Below are positions 33,901 to 42,710 of a stretch of 64,000 nucleotides of DNA, one piece after another (position 1 is the first letter of the stretch; each line of letters starts with the position of its first letter). This stretch comes from Yamadazyma tenuis (Eukaryota > Ascomycota > Pichiomycetes > Serinales > Debaryomycetaceae). The stretch is from NCBI RefSeq assembly GCF_029203305.1, contig NC_089461.1, positions 1,116,001 to 1,180,000 on the forward strand, written 5' to 3'. Both the position numbers and the translations under genes were made by a program. Below the pieces are notes generated by a model. That model saw only the letters and a program-made list of their open reading frames with translations. It made no database searches and was not told where the DNA came from.

Positions 33901-34048
33901 CGGATGGCTTTGCGAGCTTTTTTAGTACAATTGAGTTGTTGGTTGGTTGTAGATAACACAACTTGACTGTAAGCAGCGCCTTCAAGTCTTTGGAAAGCCC
34001 CAAAGCACTCACGTTTGTGGATGTTTGTGATTGCGTACTTTGGGTCAT
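30947..34048 (-). CDS. VPS34: class III phosphatidylinositol 3-kinase Vps34
   Basis: Makes PI3P for vacuolar sorting and autophagy, in complex with Vps15. It has 1,033 residues from ATG 34048 (MTQSTQ). N-terminal C2 domain (about 15-260), a helical PIK domain (about 350-640), and the lipid kinase domain with FKIGDDLRQDQLVIQ at about 745, catalytic GVGDRHLDNLL at about 887 and activation-loop HADFGYILG at about 906. The extreme C-terminal helix (HSLAQYWRA) is the family's membrane-contact end. Asn-rich inserts between the C2 and PIK regions make it longer than the 875-residue S. cerevisiae protein. Divergent from NUP42 across 62 bp; it converges on CAB5. Confidence 0.97.
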   Translation of the reverse strand: MTQSTQSQTSTNVSALGLSKDLKALLTVKLCYLQPTNNSIVLKKLAKPSDKYSNPQVFKRLSNIYFNSDMLVKIEVMSGSTHKPVTLPCHSPYHSFTNNKRVWNKYLKLPVNYNQLSIDSYLKFTLYEISDSKQVVYGVGYLLSFNHSDSTLRKGMQKIPIRTEYDDVTINYHDADDMNDGELNLIKYENGDFAKVDWLDKFSLPFVEKARNDELKTGTGSDLFYLYIELPRFDLPIVYSETSYELPDTKAIIEEFKVNKNNLNENNITNTVVNQIDISGPTKVFDPDFHLMSLGSLVSASQQTNNANHQGYVLNWNNLDPIESKYHKLERNMNNSSLLDKELKPTPQLRDELLKILDKPSNIELSEIEKNLIWKFRYYFSKNNSTNSNSDNKPEVSKINQKFLTKFLKSINWDNDYELDHTFNEMIPYYWSVDKIQIGDALDLLSSYFNPFTLASNVTVPTPKKDGNSKETKSEKIFKYVRQLRNFAVDRLRLASQDELLLYLLQLVQALKYETIIADTELNAIINDEEVVLHSNGMDDDVHVNSTISNKEAELRLLEKSPLASFLIEKAVGNDILGNFFYWYVKVENEDQLNTNGKGSVKIYSIVLNKYIEELKSFAHKNKLPNYNYLKRQVWFIKKLTGLVELLRTTFKKNEATAKKIQFLRDHLADSSNEFLKFPHSFPLPLDPSIIICGCYPEESSVFKSSLSPLKLTFKTVIKDLSGSGNQIFGDRKKYGKYTLMFKIGDDLRQDQLVIQIINLMDQLLKNENLDLKLTPYRILATSPIAGMIQFVANETLDSILVKNYGPESSGPNSINMNNGILNFLRYHSKELQQADPIATSVLGNPKHPPAEDRHAITSDLGVSSVVMDNYVKSCAGYCVITYLLGVGDRHLDNLLLSPNGKFWHADFGYILGRDPKPFPPLMKLPIQVIDGMGGLSHENFNVFNNYCFVTYTTLRKNSNLILNLFQLMLDANIPDIKMDPTRAVEKVQEKFCLEMTEEEAILHFQNLINDSVNAFLPVVIDRLHSLAQYWRA

Positions 34049-34110
34049 GTAGGCCAATATACTTTTAGTGAGTCGCGATAAGATGGAGTTTTTTTTCTGC
34101 TTGTACTACT

Positions 34111-35742
34111 ATGTTCGGCTACAACAGCTACAACAACAATAACAATAAGAATAACGGCAAAAGGCCGCCGTGCAAGTTCTACCCCAACTGTAGAAAGGGT
34201 AACAGCTGTCCTTTTTCACACGAAAGGGGTGATTCAGATGGTCTCCAGAATGTCTGGAACAGTGAAACTGTTGCGAGCTTCACTAGCCAAAATGCCATTA
34301 ACCCCAAATCAAACCAGATCAAACAAGACATGAGAGACTTCAAGGATTTTGCTCTGAACCCTACGCTATCCAGTTACGGACTCGCGGCGCCAGCCGTGGT
34401 CAACCTTATAGAAGGCAGAGATATGAGTTATGAAGAGGTGAGATTAAAGTATATGGAAGCGGTGAGCACCAATAAGATGGCTGAATTCGAGAAAGAAATG
34501 GCCGCTCGAGACAAGGACATGCAATTTTGCATCAACCATATGAACAATAAGGAGCAACATGCCGTACGATACCTACAAACGTGCATGAGCCAAGTTCCTT
34601 CCAAGAAGTTTATTCCCAAGACGGTGGAAGAGAATATCAATGAATTCATGAACAGTTCAACCGGGTTTGGCGGTGGTTTTGGGACGCCATCAACGAGTGC
34701 GTTTGGGACAACCAATCCGTTTAGTTCGTCCTCTGGTGGGTTTGGTTCGTCTGGATTTGGTCAGAACAACACCGCATCTGCTTTTGGCCAGAGTAATACG
34801 AACTCTGCTTTTGGCAATACTACATCTGGCTTTGGCTCTACTCCTCCTGCTAATTCGGGGTTTGGAGGCTCGGGATTTGGCAAATCCGGATTTGGAAGCT
34901 CTGGTTTTGGCTCATCTGCCTCTAACACCAACTCCACAAGTACAGGTTTTGGAACTTCAGGGTTTAGGAGCTCTGGTTTTGGAAGCCTGGGAATACCCAC
35001 AACTTCTGCTTCAACCCCAGCTGTTTCTTCTGCATTTGGAAACTCTGGATTTGGAAACCTGGTCACACCTAATAATCCCACCCCAATATCGGCAGGCGCC
35101 TCTGCATTTGGCAACTCTGGGTTTGGCTCTTCTGGGTTTGGTGCAAACTCAACATCTACCAATCAACCAAGTGGAGGATTTGGATCGTCTGGGTTTGGAA
35201 CTAGATCTACCAGCAGCAGCCAACCGTCTAATGGATTTGGTTCGTCTGGGTTTGGTTCTTCTGGGTTTGGCTCCTCAGGATTTGGCTCCTCAGGATTTGG
35301 TGCTTCAAAGAACACCACTGGTGGCTTTGGAAGCAGTGGATTTGGTGCGGCAAACACCTCCCTGGGCTTTGGAGCTGCCAATGCCAATATCCCTTCTCTG
35401 GGATTCGGAGCTGCTAGTCTGGGATTCGGAGCTGCTAATCTGGGATTCGGTTCGTCCAATACGACTGCTCCGTCAGGCTTCGCTACTACCACCACAAACT
35501 CATCTTTAGGGTTTGGAAGTGCTTCTCAGACCGCATTTGGAGCTCCCGATACTACCACGTCACCATTTGCACTGGCCACAAATCCACCCACCAAAGGTAT
35601 CTTGGGAATCTCATCGCAGAACGAGCCGAAGTCCCTTTTAGGTGCTATCACCGACAGTGACGTCGACGAACGATTTAAAGCTACCAAGTTCGAGCTTGGA
35701 CGTATCCCCGAAACTGCACCTCCCATGGCTGCGGTTGTATAA
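34111..35742 (+). CDS. NUP42: FG-nucleoporin Nup42 (CCCH zinc finger)
   Basis: Cytoplasmic-face nucleoporin that aids mRNA export with Gle1 and Dbp5. It has 543 residues. An Asn-rich start is followed by one CCCH finger (CKFYPNCRKGNSCPFSHERG, residues about 21-40), a helical region (about 70-175), a long FG-repeat domain (about 185-490) dominated by SSGFG and AFG units, and a short conserved C-terminus (DVDERFKATKFELGRIPETAPP), the Gle1-binding end in yeast. Several repeats read SLGFG or NLGFG under the standard code; those Leu codons are CTG, and as Ser they become SSGFG/NSGFG like their neighbours. Finger plus FG repeats plus C-terminal motif identify Nup42 (YDR192C). Confidence 0.92.
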   Translation: MFGYNSYNNNNNKNNGKRPPCKFYPNCRKGNSCPFSHERGDSDGLQNVWNSETVASFTSQNAINPKSNQIKQDMRDFKDFALNPTLSSYGLAAPAVVNLIEGRDMSYEEVRLKYMEAVSTNKMAEFEKEMAARDKDMQFCINHMNNKEQHAVRYLQTCMSQVPSKKFIPKTVEENINEFMNSSTGFGGGFGTPSTSAFGTTNPFSSSSGGFGSSGFGQNNTASAFGQSNTNSAFGNTTSGFGSTPPANSGFGGSGFGKSGFGSSGFGSSASNTNSTSTGFGTSGFRSSGFGSLGIPTTSASTPAVSSAFGNSGFGNLVTPNNPTPISAGASAFGNSGFGSSGFGANSTSTNQPSGGFGSSGFGTRSTSSSQPSNGFGSSGFGSSGFGSSGFGSSGFGASKNTTGGFGSSGFGAANTSLGFGAANANIPSLGFGAASLGFGAANLGFGSSNTTAPSGFATTTTNSSLGFGSASQTAFGAPDTTTSPFALATNPPTKGILGISSQNEPKSLLGAITDSDVDERFKATKFELGRIPETAPPMAAVV

Positions 35743-36013
35743 TAGTATGTAGATGCCCTTTTACGACCCATAATATATTTGCATTACAAAATTCTATTGT
35801 CATTTGTGAAATCTGCAAAAGACGAAATCCCTAATAAACCTGTCTGAAAAATCCCCAAAAACTATTCATCAACGAGTTTCCCCTTCAAATAGCTTATCAC
35901 AACCCTTTGTATTCACCTCCAACTTTTTCAATACCAGTTGGTGCAAACTGTTATCAGGCTCAAAGTTGCAGCCAAAACGTTTGTGAACGCGACTCTCAAA
36001 AAACGTATTCTTG

Positions 36014-36937
36014 ATGATCTGTGTGGAGTGTAAGAACCCTAATGTCAAACATGCCTACTCCAAGTATAAGGGTGATTACATCAAGTTAGACGTGTGTTCA
36101 GTATGCAACCATGTTGTTGACAAGTATGTGGAGTATGATAATGTCTTGCTCTTCATCGATCTTATGTTGCTCAAACCTCAGGCTTATAGACACTTGTGCT
36201 TCAACCTTACCGAAAACGAAATGACAGCCCCAAAAATCCCTACACGTACACCGAAAGGACACAAAGGCAAGAAAATGAGTCTAGAGAAACAGACGTGGAA
36301 GTTAGGCCAAATCACTCGGTTCTTGATTCTTGATATCTTATTCGAAGTGTACTTATTATGGGCTTACGAAGAAAAGAAACACCAACACACCCAAATTATG
36401 AACGTCATATTACTGCAGGAGTTGCATATGCAGTATTTACTCTTCACTGTCAAGGTTGTTTTGGACCATGTGTTTTTCAATGCCGCTCTCCAACTCATAT
36501 TTTTCCAGTTTCTTGGTTGGAACAAAATGCACAATGGAAACATCCACCAAAACCAACAGAGACTTTACCATTCACTAGTTCTACTAACAGACATTCTTGT
36601 GGCCAATTCTATTAAACTACTCCCAATTCTCATGTTGATATGGCCGTATGATAAGACCCTTGAGTCTTCAAAAATCGTGCTTGCAATCTCCATTCTTAAT
36701 GTGATTGAGTCCCTCAAGACCATTTCAAACGTGGGCTACGTCAAAATCGCTATCACCTTCGGCGTATGTATCGTATTCCAAAAGGTCATGACAAGCACGA
36801 TTGTAGGCTTGATAGTAAGCCAGATGACCAATTTTGAGTTCTCTGAGCTTTTTTTTAATACTTTCCAGGAGCGTGCTAACGTGATTCAGTCATATACAAG
36901 GATGTTAAAATTACCCAATCATATGGAAATACGTTAA
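36014..36937 (+). CDS. ARV1: Arv1, ER sterol/GPI-homeostasis membrane protein
   Basis: ER membrane protein needed for normal sterol distribution and GPI anchor synthesis. It has 307 residues from ATG 36014. The N-terminal Arv1 homology domain is complete: a zinc-ribbon-like C-x2-C (MICVECKNPN) and C-x2-C (LDVCSVCNHVVDKYVEYDNVLLFIDLMLLKPQAYRHL) within the first 70 residues. Several membrane segments follow (about 95-110, 140-165, 190-210, 240-265). Convergent with CSC1 (100 bp between stops). ARV1, CSC1, VPS34 and GPN3 are one block in S. cerevisiae (YLR240-YLR243). Confidence 0.93.
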   Translation: MICVECKNPNVKHAYSKYKGDYIKLDVCSVCNHVVDKYVEYDNVLLFIDLMLLKPQAYRHLCFNLTENEMTAPKIPTRTPKGHKGKKMSLEKQTWKLGQITRFLILDILFEVYLLWAYEEKKHQHTQIMNVILLQELHMQYLLFTVKVVLDHVFFNAALQLIFFQFLGWNKMHNGNIHQNQQRLYHSLVLLTDILVANSIKLLPILMLIWPYDKTLESSKIVLAISILNVIESLKTISNVGYVKIAITFGVCIVFQKVMTSTIVGLIVSQMTNFEFSELFFNTFQERANVIQSYTRMLKLPNHMEIR

Positions 36938-37037
36938 TACAACCTGTCATTTGTCTATCCAATTAAAATTTATAGTACATAGTTCTAACAAAGGAAGTTT
37001 TGGGTTTCATATTAGTTGCAGTAGCAAGTCTGTTTCA

Positions 37038-39602
37038 CTAGTAAAAGTTTCCAACAGAGGATTTGAGCTTTCTGACTGTCATTCCGTCTCCATTCACAAG
37101 CAATAGGTCGTTCTTATCAACAGCCACCAACGGACCATCCAAGCTTTCTATCAAGTACGGATAATCATAGGTTTGGTTAATTTCTCGTCTTTCGTCAAGA
37201 GTCTTGAAAGTTTCATTGGCATCATTTGTGACAGTTGTCTGCACTTCATTGGTATCCGTCAAGAACGATTCTTCGTCGTGATACAGACTATGAGCTACCA
37301 ACTCGTTGTTGTTTATAGCTTTCAAAGCAATGAAATAGGACAACGGCACATAGTTCTTTTCAAAGTTCCATAAGCAACCCAAGACAAAAAGTGGTAAGGG
37401 AGCCAACGCAAGAACTGAATAAAAGGCTTTTTGCAATGATAAAGTGGCTGCCATCATGACATGTAAAATGAACACGCCCATCACCACCCTGTGAAATATC
37501 AAAGGCCAAACCTTACCGGTGGAATGAGGAGGATGAACACATGCATATAATAACTGATACTTGAATACAAAGTAGCCGATCAAGAAATAGGCCAACCCAG
37601 CTGTCAAGATCTTAGTAGACATGATGGAGTAGATTATCACTATGATAAAAACCAACATTGGTTGAGGGAGCTGCAAGCCGAAATTGAACACCGGTGGTTT
37701 GTATAGTTTGATATAATCTCTGGGAGTTTTACACCAGAGTAATGAGCCAAACATGAACTTGAGCAAGTTACCTAGAAGCAACAACTTATACGGGAAAATA
37801 CCTATTCCTTGTAAGATGATCAAATCCACGTAGAAAAGCGATAAGTCTCTTAAGGACTGAGCCAACTGGTAGGCGATTTTGATGGTGTCAGTAAGGGAAG
37901 CCGTACCTACCAAGGTAAACACCAAAAACAAATTGACAAAGGTATAGAAAAAATTCTTCGATACAGACGAAATCTCTTCATCACTATGAGAAGTGTACCC
38001 TTGTTTTGAGGTCATGTAGATGTAGAAATATGGAACCACCATATTCAAAAGGGTGAAGATATATGGGGGTAACACCCCAGTCACTAAGGTTTCTGCGTAC
38101 GGGTTGTTCTTTAAGAACTCACCCAACTTTGGAGATATCTCGGAGATGGTCTTGGTGTTCAAGAACCTGGCAAGGTAAGACACAGGAATCACCAAGATAA
38201 TACTCAAGAGTCCAAGGAAAAAGGTCACCGTCCCAATTCGGGAGTTTCTCTCGCTTCTCGTCATACACAAGTTGTCCCATCTGATATCATGAGGGGCAGG
38301 TGCAAGGCTTGAGGTTAAGTGATTCACCTTAGGGTCCAACACCGACTGGGCAATGATCTGAGCTTCAGCAACCGATTTCATCGTCACAAATGCCGATGAA
38401 GTAGCTGGATACTCTCTTGTGCGAGCCTTCAAGATCTCTTTGTCGATGATATCCAACTTCTCGGTGTAGTAAGTGATGGAATCCACGGTGGGACTGAACA
38501 CGTTCCACCACTTCTGTCTGAGTCTGGGTCTTCTGAAACTTTCGTCGTTAAGCAATGGTAAATGGCTGATCGAATCTTCGGTGACTTCATTGTCAAAATC
38601 ATCAGTCAACTGTTGGACAATGCTTGAATGTCTTGCAAGAGCTGGAATTTCGGCCGGCTCTGGGATGGTATCTGAAAACGATGCCAGTTCGTCTTGCAAA
38701 ACATCCTGGTACTGCCTGTTCAAGTTGATCAGATCACCTAGATTTGGGTGCAAATGGGCAGCGATCAAGTCATTTTGGTTCTTGAGGTTGTTGATTTCAA
38801 AATAATACACCCATTGGTTCTCTAAGTCCAGAAGAACCTTTTTTCGGAGCTTGAAAAGCTTATTCAAATCGGTCCATTCTCTCACGATGGTGATGGACTC
38901 AATTTCTCCCAATCCAAGACTCTCAATGTGTCTTTTCAAGTCCTCTTCATCTCGTAATTTCGGAGGAATTCCCGAGAGCTTGATGGTTCTGTCGGTAATG
39001 GAATTCTGCTGGCCAAGGTACTTCTGCCGCATATTGATGATTTTTTTGGTCTGCTTGAAAAGAAAGTACATGACGATTCCTGTCACCACGTACGTGAAAC
39101 ATACATAGAGCCACAAAAGGTACTCGTTGTTCTGGTACCGTTTCTTGGTATCGGGATTGTCAGGAGGATAGTCCTGATCGAGTCTTCCGGTGAACTTGTA
39201 CCGTATGGGTGATATCACCACAAGTGCCAATATCACACAACTGGAGAGGATCTTGATACACATTTTGAAGAAGCCCAAGAATACCACGGCATCCAAACCG
39301 GCATGTTCAAGAACCTGCTCTTCATTAATCTTCAATACGATAGGTATCCATCCAAATAACGACTTTGTGGGTAATCTCGGCAAGTTCTGACGTGATGAGC
39401 TGTGTAAGTAGTTGTGATTAACCTGATTGAAGTTGGCGACGTAGATCTTGGGGTACTTAGATCTCAACAATGCAAATGTGAGAAACGCAGAAAGCCCCAA
39501 GATCACAGCAATGACCACTTGCACTTTAGCAGCTTTAGCCACACCTCGGTAGAGCTGTGGGTCATTGATAGGGTTTGTGGAGTTAGTGTCAAATATATCC
39601 AT
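37038..39602 (-). CDS. CSC1: OSCA/CSC1-family (DUF221) calcium-permeable channel
   Basis: Hyperosmolarity-gated channel family related to TMEM16/TMC. It has 854 residues. An N-terminal membrane segment (about 28-46) is followed by FGWIPIVLKINEEQVLEHAGLDAVVFLGFFK, the RSN1/7TM N-terminal signature, then two more membrane segments (about 110-130 and 165-185). A large cytosolic RRM-like insert (about 200-420) contains TIKLSGIPPKLRDEEDLKRHIE and the closing SAFVTMKSVAEAQIIAQ. The 7TM core (about 455-740) contains DLIILQGIGIFPYKLL. A short C-terminal tail follows. Start MDIFDTN at 39602. Orthologous by sequence and position to YLR241W. Confidence 0.92.
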   Translation of the reverse strand: MDIFDTNSTNPINDPQLYRGVAKAAKVQVVIAVILGLSAFLTFALLRSKYPKIYVANFNQVNHNYLHSSSRQNLPRLPTKSLFGWIPIVLKINEEQVLEHAGLDAVVFLGFFKMCIKILSSCVILALVVISPIRYKFTGRLDQDYPPDNPDTKKRYQNNEYLLWLYVCFTYVVTGIVMYFLFKQTKKIINMRQKYLGQQNSITDRTIKLSGIPPKLRDEEDLKRHIESLGLGEIESITIVREWTDLNKLFKLRKKVLLDLENQWVYYFEINNLKNQNDLIAAHLHPNLGDLINLNRQYQDVLQDELASFSDTIPEPAEIPALARHSSIVQQLTDDFDNEVTEDSISHLPLLNDESFRRPRLRQKWWNVFSPTVDSITYYTEKLDIIDKEILKARTREYPATSSAFVTMKSVAEAQIIAQSVLDPKVNHLTSSLAPAPHDIRWDNLCMTRSERNSRIGTVTFFLGLLSIILVIPVSYLARFLNTKTISEISPKLGEFLKNNPYAETLVTGVLPPYIFTLLNMVVPYFYIYMTSKQGYTSHSDEEISSVSKNFFYTFVNLFLVFTLVGTASLTDTIKIAYQLAQSLRDLSLFYVDLIILQGIGIFPYKLLLLGNLLKFMFGSLLWCKTPRDYIKLYKPPVFNFGLQLPQPMLVFIIVIIYSIMSTKILTAGLAYFLIGYFVFKYQLLYACVHPPHSTGKVWPLIFHRVVMGVFILHVMMAATLSLQKAFYSVLALAPLPLFVLGCLWNFEKNYVPLSYFIALKAINNNELVAHSLYHDEESFLTDTNEVQTTVTNDANETFKTLDERREINQTYDYPYLIESLDGPLVAVDKNDLLLVNGDGMTVRKLKSSVGNFY

Positions 39603-39794
39603 GATGGGGCAGTAAAGGCATTAATGACACAAATAGGCACAGACAGGGGATGAAAAGGCGATAGTTAAATGGTCAATTAAACTTATTTTGATGCCTCGAT
39701 AAAGAATAGACGATGATTAAAAACGCGGTTGCGATTGCGATAAGCGGTACGTAAAGATCATCAATTCATTATATTCTACGGGTTGTATATACTT

Positions 39795-41138
39795 TTAGTC
39801 TTTTTTGTCTTTGGCCTGTAGAGATTGCAAGATCTGTTCGAGCTTGGAGCTTACCTCGACCTTGAACTTGTAGAACTCTTTTTTGAACTCATTGAGCTCA
39901 TTGTTCTGTTGAAGCTGATTTTGTTGCAACACACTGATCATGTGATTGACCGGAGGCATTACCTCTTTGAACTCCAATGCCATGGGGTCAGGCATCTGAT
40001 CCTGGACAGTTTGGGCTTGCGGGTTGGGCTGGGAATTGATGGTGGGGGTTTGAGCAGAGGAATTTGGGTGTGAATGGGTATTTTGGCCTGGAGACGTCTG
40101 AGGACCGGCCTGGTGATGAGACCCGGAGATTTCGTGGTGGTGCTGGGTTGGATGTTGTCGGTGAATGAGGAATTGGCTGAGCTGGTTGGGGGATGGGTGG
40201 GGTGAGTAGTTGAGAGACTCATTGTAGATTTCGTACGTTTGTCGGTACGGGGTGTCTTCCTTTGGGTCAGAGAGGCCGGTAGTTTTCCATCGGTGGTGCG
40301 AAGATAGAACATGCGGTGTGGGAAATGCGGCCGAGTGCCCGTGGTGGGGCAGAACCAGGGCCGCAGGCGTCGACAGCGCTGGCGTGGATCCATTTTGGTG
40401 AGCCTCACGAGCAGACAATTGCGAATACTGGAGAGGTGTTTGATTTTGGGTCTGTAGCTGATACTGGCCGATTTGGTTCAGACCCATCTGACCATGGGCC
40501 TGACCGAGCTGGCCGAGCTGCGCATTCAATTGGCCCATCATCTGGAGATTGAGCTGATTGTTTTGTGCACTGCCCGAACCAAGGCCAGCAGTCCCCTTCA
40601 CCAGCAGACTCTTGCTGGATATCGAGGACTGGGGAGAGATCTCGGATGCCCCTCCGCCCACGCCCACGCCCACTCCAATCAACGACGGGGTGTCCGAGGC
40701 CGTGGCCAGAGGTATATTTGTGGTTTGAGCATCCTGATCAACAGAGCCACTGGTGCTTGAATCACTACGTACGTAGTCCAAATCTTTGACCAAAAGCAAG
40801 CCGTTCTTCTTCTCCTTCTCAATCACCTTGCCTCTTTTAAGGCTGAAAAACTCGTTCAAATATACCAATAACCTCTCATTCTCATTCAATCGGTCCTTGG
40901 TTATCACTTGACTGTTGATCCGCAAATTGATGTCTTTTCGTAGCGCCTTGAACCGATTGTTCAATGTACGACTCTGGAGAATGCTCGTGTTGAGAACCCC
41001 GTTGAATTCGGCGAGAATATCACTCCAGCCTTTACAGGTCGACCCCCGTTGGTAAATTTCCTGGCGATGTTTGTATATCAATTGTAGTAACGTGGTATCC
41101 ACGTCATACGTGAAGGTGAATTTGGCTTTTGTGCCCAT
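39795..41138 (-). CDS. Myb/SANT-like protein with Q/H/P-rich middle and C-terminal coiled coil
   Basis: A 447-residue protein starting at MGTKAKFTFTYD (ATG 41138; the open frame extends further without ATG). The first 110 residues look like a Myb/SANT-like (trihelix-type) DNA-binding domain: TLLQLIYKHRQEIYQRG, KGWSDILAEFN and LNNRFKALRKDINLRI. The middle (about 160-390) is low complexity: Gly/Val, then Gln, then His/Pro/Ser. The last 60 residues form a likely coiled coil (NQLQQNNELNEFKKEFYKFK, then VSSKLEQILQSLQAK). This is the layout of a transcriptional regulator. I do not recognise a named ortholog. Its start is 144 bp from that of the kinetochore gene on the other strand. Confidence 0.65.
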   Translation of the reverse strand: MGTKAKFTFTYDVDTTLLQLIYKHRQEIYQRGSTCKGWSDILAEFNGVLNTSILQSRTLNNRFKALRKDINLRINSQVITKDRLNENERLLVYLNEFFSLKRGKVIEKEKKNGLLLVKDLDYVRSDSSTSGSVDQDAQTTNIPLATASDTPSLIGVGVGVGGGASEISPQSSISSKSLLVKGTAGLGSGSAQNNQLNLQMMGQLNAQLGQLGQAHGQMGLNQIGQYQLQTQNQTPLQYSQLSAREAHQNGSTPALSTPAALVLPHHGHSAAFPTPHVLSSHHRWKTTGLSDPKEDTPYRQTYEIYNESLNYSPHPSPNQLSQFLIHRQHPTQHHHEISGSHHQAGPQTSPGQNTHSHPNSSAQTPTINSQPNPQAQTVQDQMPDPMALEFKEVMPPVNHMISVLQQNQLQQNNELNEFKKEFYKFKVEVSSKLEQILQSLQAKDKKD

Positions 41139-41282
41139 ACCGCGTAGTTGTGGGAGGCAGTAGTGGAATTGGAGCACGGAAAACGGGAGATGAAAAGTGC
41201 AGAGCGCTATCGAGTGTATTTATCTCAACCGTTTGTACGCGCGCCTGGGGAAATCCTTCATCTCACTCCATTGTTTACTTCC

Positions 41283-42164
41283 ATGGATGAAAAGAGTTAT
41301 AACTATATCAAGAGCTTCATTGATGCCCAGATACGTGAGATCAACCGTCCGGTGGAGCTCAGCCGCCAGGTCAAGGCGGTGTTGAGTGATGAAAACATCA
41401 ATATCAAGCAGTTTCAAATCACCTTGATGCGCTTGAATCTCTTGATCCGCAGACACAATTCTAACATGTTCCCACCCCGAATCATAAACCAGATTATTAA
41501 CCAGATTATCAAGAGCGAGAACTACAAGATCGAGCTTGTGAACGAGCGCTTGAGCCGGATCTCTAAGATCATCAAGCCATTGATTCTAACCAATCTCAAC
41601 CCCCTGAGCAGCAGTCTCCAGAGCGTTGGGGAGGTGAACGAGTTGATCAGTGAGTTGCCCGAGGCCAAGTACTTGTTTGTGACACATTCGGTGGGCACCC
41701 ACAATGACGACCCTGAAAGCCAACCCCAAGTGGAAGATGAAGATGAAGATGAAGATGATGTCCAGTATGGAGATGGATTGGTTGAAGACTTTGAAGAGAC
41801 CGTCAAAACCCCGGCTAAGAACGAGAAGTTGAAGTTCCAGCAGACGTTGTACCGCCAGCTTGATCAGAAAATGGGACTTGATAATGAGTTGCTCGAACAG
41901 TACGGAGTGGTGAGGAGCCGCTTACTAGAGACAAATGAGCAGCTACAGTACAAGCAGTCTAAGATGAAGTATCTTGAGTTGTTGCGGAGGAAGTTGGCGG
42001 ATGCGATGGGAATGACCATTGAAGACGACCGGTTGGTGGTTCTGCTGGTGGACAATCTGATGCGGAGCGAGATGAGCAGGTTTAAGTTACTAGTGGATTC
42101 GATAGCGTTCAAGGTGGACGGAGCCAACAGATCCCAAGTGGTGGAGATGCTCCGAGAGGTATGA
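41283..42164 (+). CDS. NKP1: Fta4/Nkp1-family inner kinetochore protein
   Basis: A 293-residue mostly helical protein from ATG 41283 (MDEKSYNYIKSFIDAQI); upstream in-frame codons include another ATG at about 41190, but the family motif starts here. The pattern fits Fta4/Nkp1: an N-terminal KSFIDAQIREI helix, LMRLNLLIRRHNSNMFPPRI (the family's L-N-x-L-x-R-H-N block), IINQIIKSE, ELISELPEAKYLF, an acidic tract (about 145-160), a coiled coil (about 185-245) and the closing LVVLLVDNLMRSEMSRFKLLVD. Nkp1 is a non-essential subunit of the Ctf19/COMA inner kinetochore complex. Position supports it: it converges on RPP2B just as YDR383C (NKP1) and YDR382W (RPP2B) do in S. cerevisiae. Sequence resemblance alone is moderate. 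Confidence 0.72.
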   Translation: MDEKSYNYIKSFIDAQIREINRPVELSRQVKAVLSDENINIKQFQITLMRLNLLIRRHNSNMFPPRIINQIINQIIKSENYKIELVNERLSRISKIIKPLILTNLNPLSSSLQSVGEVNELISELPEAKYLFVTHSVGTHNDDPESQPQVEDEDEDEDDVQYGDGLVEDFEETVKTPAKNEKLKFQQTLYRQLDQKMGLDNELLEQYGVVRSRLLETNEQLQYKQSKMKYLELLRRKLADAMGMTIEDDRLVVLLVDNLMRSEMSRFKLLVDSIAFKVDGANRSQVVEMLREV

Positions 42165-42220
42165 GGGGTTGGGGCATGGAACAATTATCACATATACATC
42201 CAACTGACAGTCTATACCAG

Positions 42221-42281
42221 CTGACATTTCACATTTACATCACATCCTGACATTTCACATTTACATCACATCCTGACATTT
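42221..42281. repeat. 26-bp direct tandem repeat between NKP1 and RPP2B
   Basis: Two perfect copies of a 26-bp unit (42221-42246, 42247-42272; begins CTGACATTTCACATTTACAT) plus the first 9 bp of a third, in the 3' intergenic space between convergent genes. Confidence 0.9.
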
Positions 42282-42377
42282 TAATGATACACGACTTTAG
42301 CATAAACACCTACACAATTCACATCCACTACGAGTAAATAACTGGCCGATTTATATTAAAGATCTATATTACAGCAT

Positions 42378-42710
42378 CTAATCGAATAAACCGAATCCCA
42401 TGTCATCATCAGATTCTTCCTTTTCTTCTTCTTCAGCAGCAGCTTCTTCTTCAGCAGCAGCAGCACCACCAGCAGCGGCACCAGCACCTGAAGAAGCAGC
42501 GGCACCTCCAGTTGGGACGGAAGCCAACTTGGTGTTACCTTCAGCAATCAACTCTTGGATGTCCTTACCTTCCAATTCCTTCAACAAAGCAGAAATTCTG
42601 GCTTCATCAACATCAGCGTTCACAGCAGACAAGAGGGAGGAGACGTCGGAGGCAGATGGAGCGGTGTTTCCACCTTGAACCAATAACAAGTAAGCAGCTA
42701 AGTATTTCAT
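42378..42710 (-). CDS. RPP2B: 60S acidic ribosomal stalk protein P2
   Basis: Ribosomal stalk protein that recruits translation factors as a P1-P2 heterodimer on P0. It has 110 residues. It starts [15 protein letters not shown] (P2-type N-terminus; P1 differs) at ATG 42710; the open frame upstream is promoter. The N-terminal dimerisation domain (1-60) is followed by an Ala/Gly hinge, an acidic run and the universal C-terminal tail [13 protein letters not shown], the factor- and ricin-type-toxin-binding end of all P proteins. The [12 protein letters not shown] segment is closer to Rpp2B than Rpp2A. It shares a 385-bp promoter with RPS15 on the other strand. Confidence 0.95.
   Translation of the reverse strand: MKYLAAYLLLVQGGNTAPSASDVSSLLSAVNADVDEARISALLKELEGKDIQELIAEGNTKLASVPTGGAAASSGAGAAAGGAAAAEEEAAAEEEEKEESDDDMGFGLFD

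Noticed and set aside
34667..35509. 280-codon plus-strand frame inside NUP42, rich in Leu
   Set aside because: A frame-shifted reading of the FG repeats; repeat sequence keeps all frames open.
41190..41282. Earlier ATG for the NKP1-type gene adding 31 residues
   Set aside because: The Fta4-family motif begins at the 41283 Met, and the extra residues show no conserved character; not excluded.
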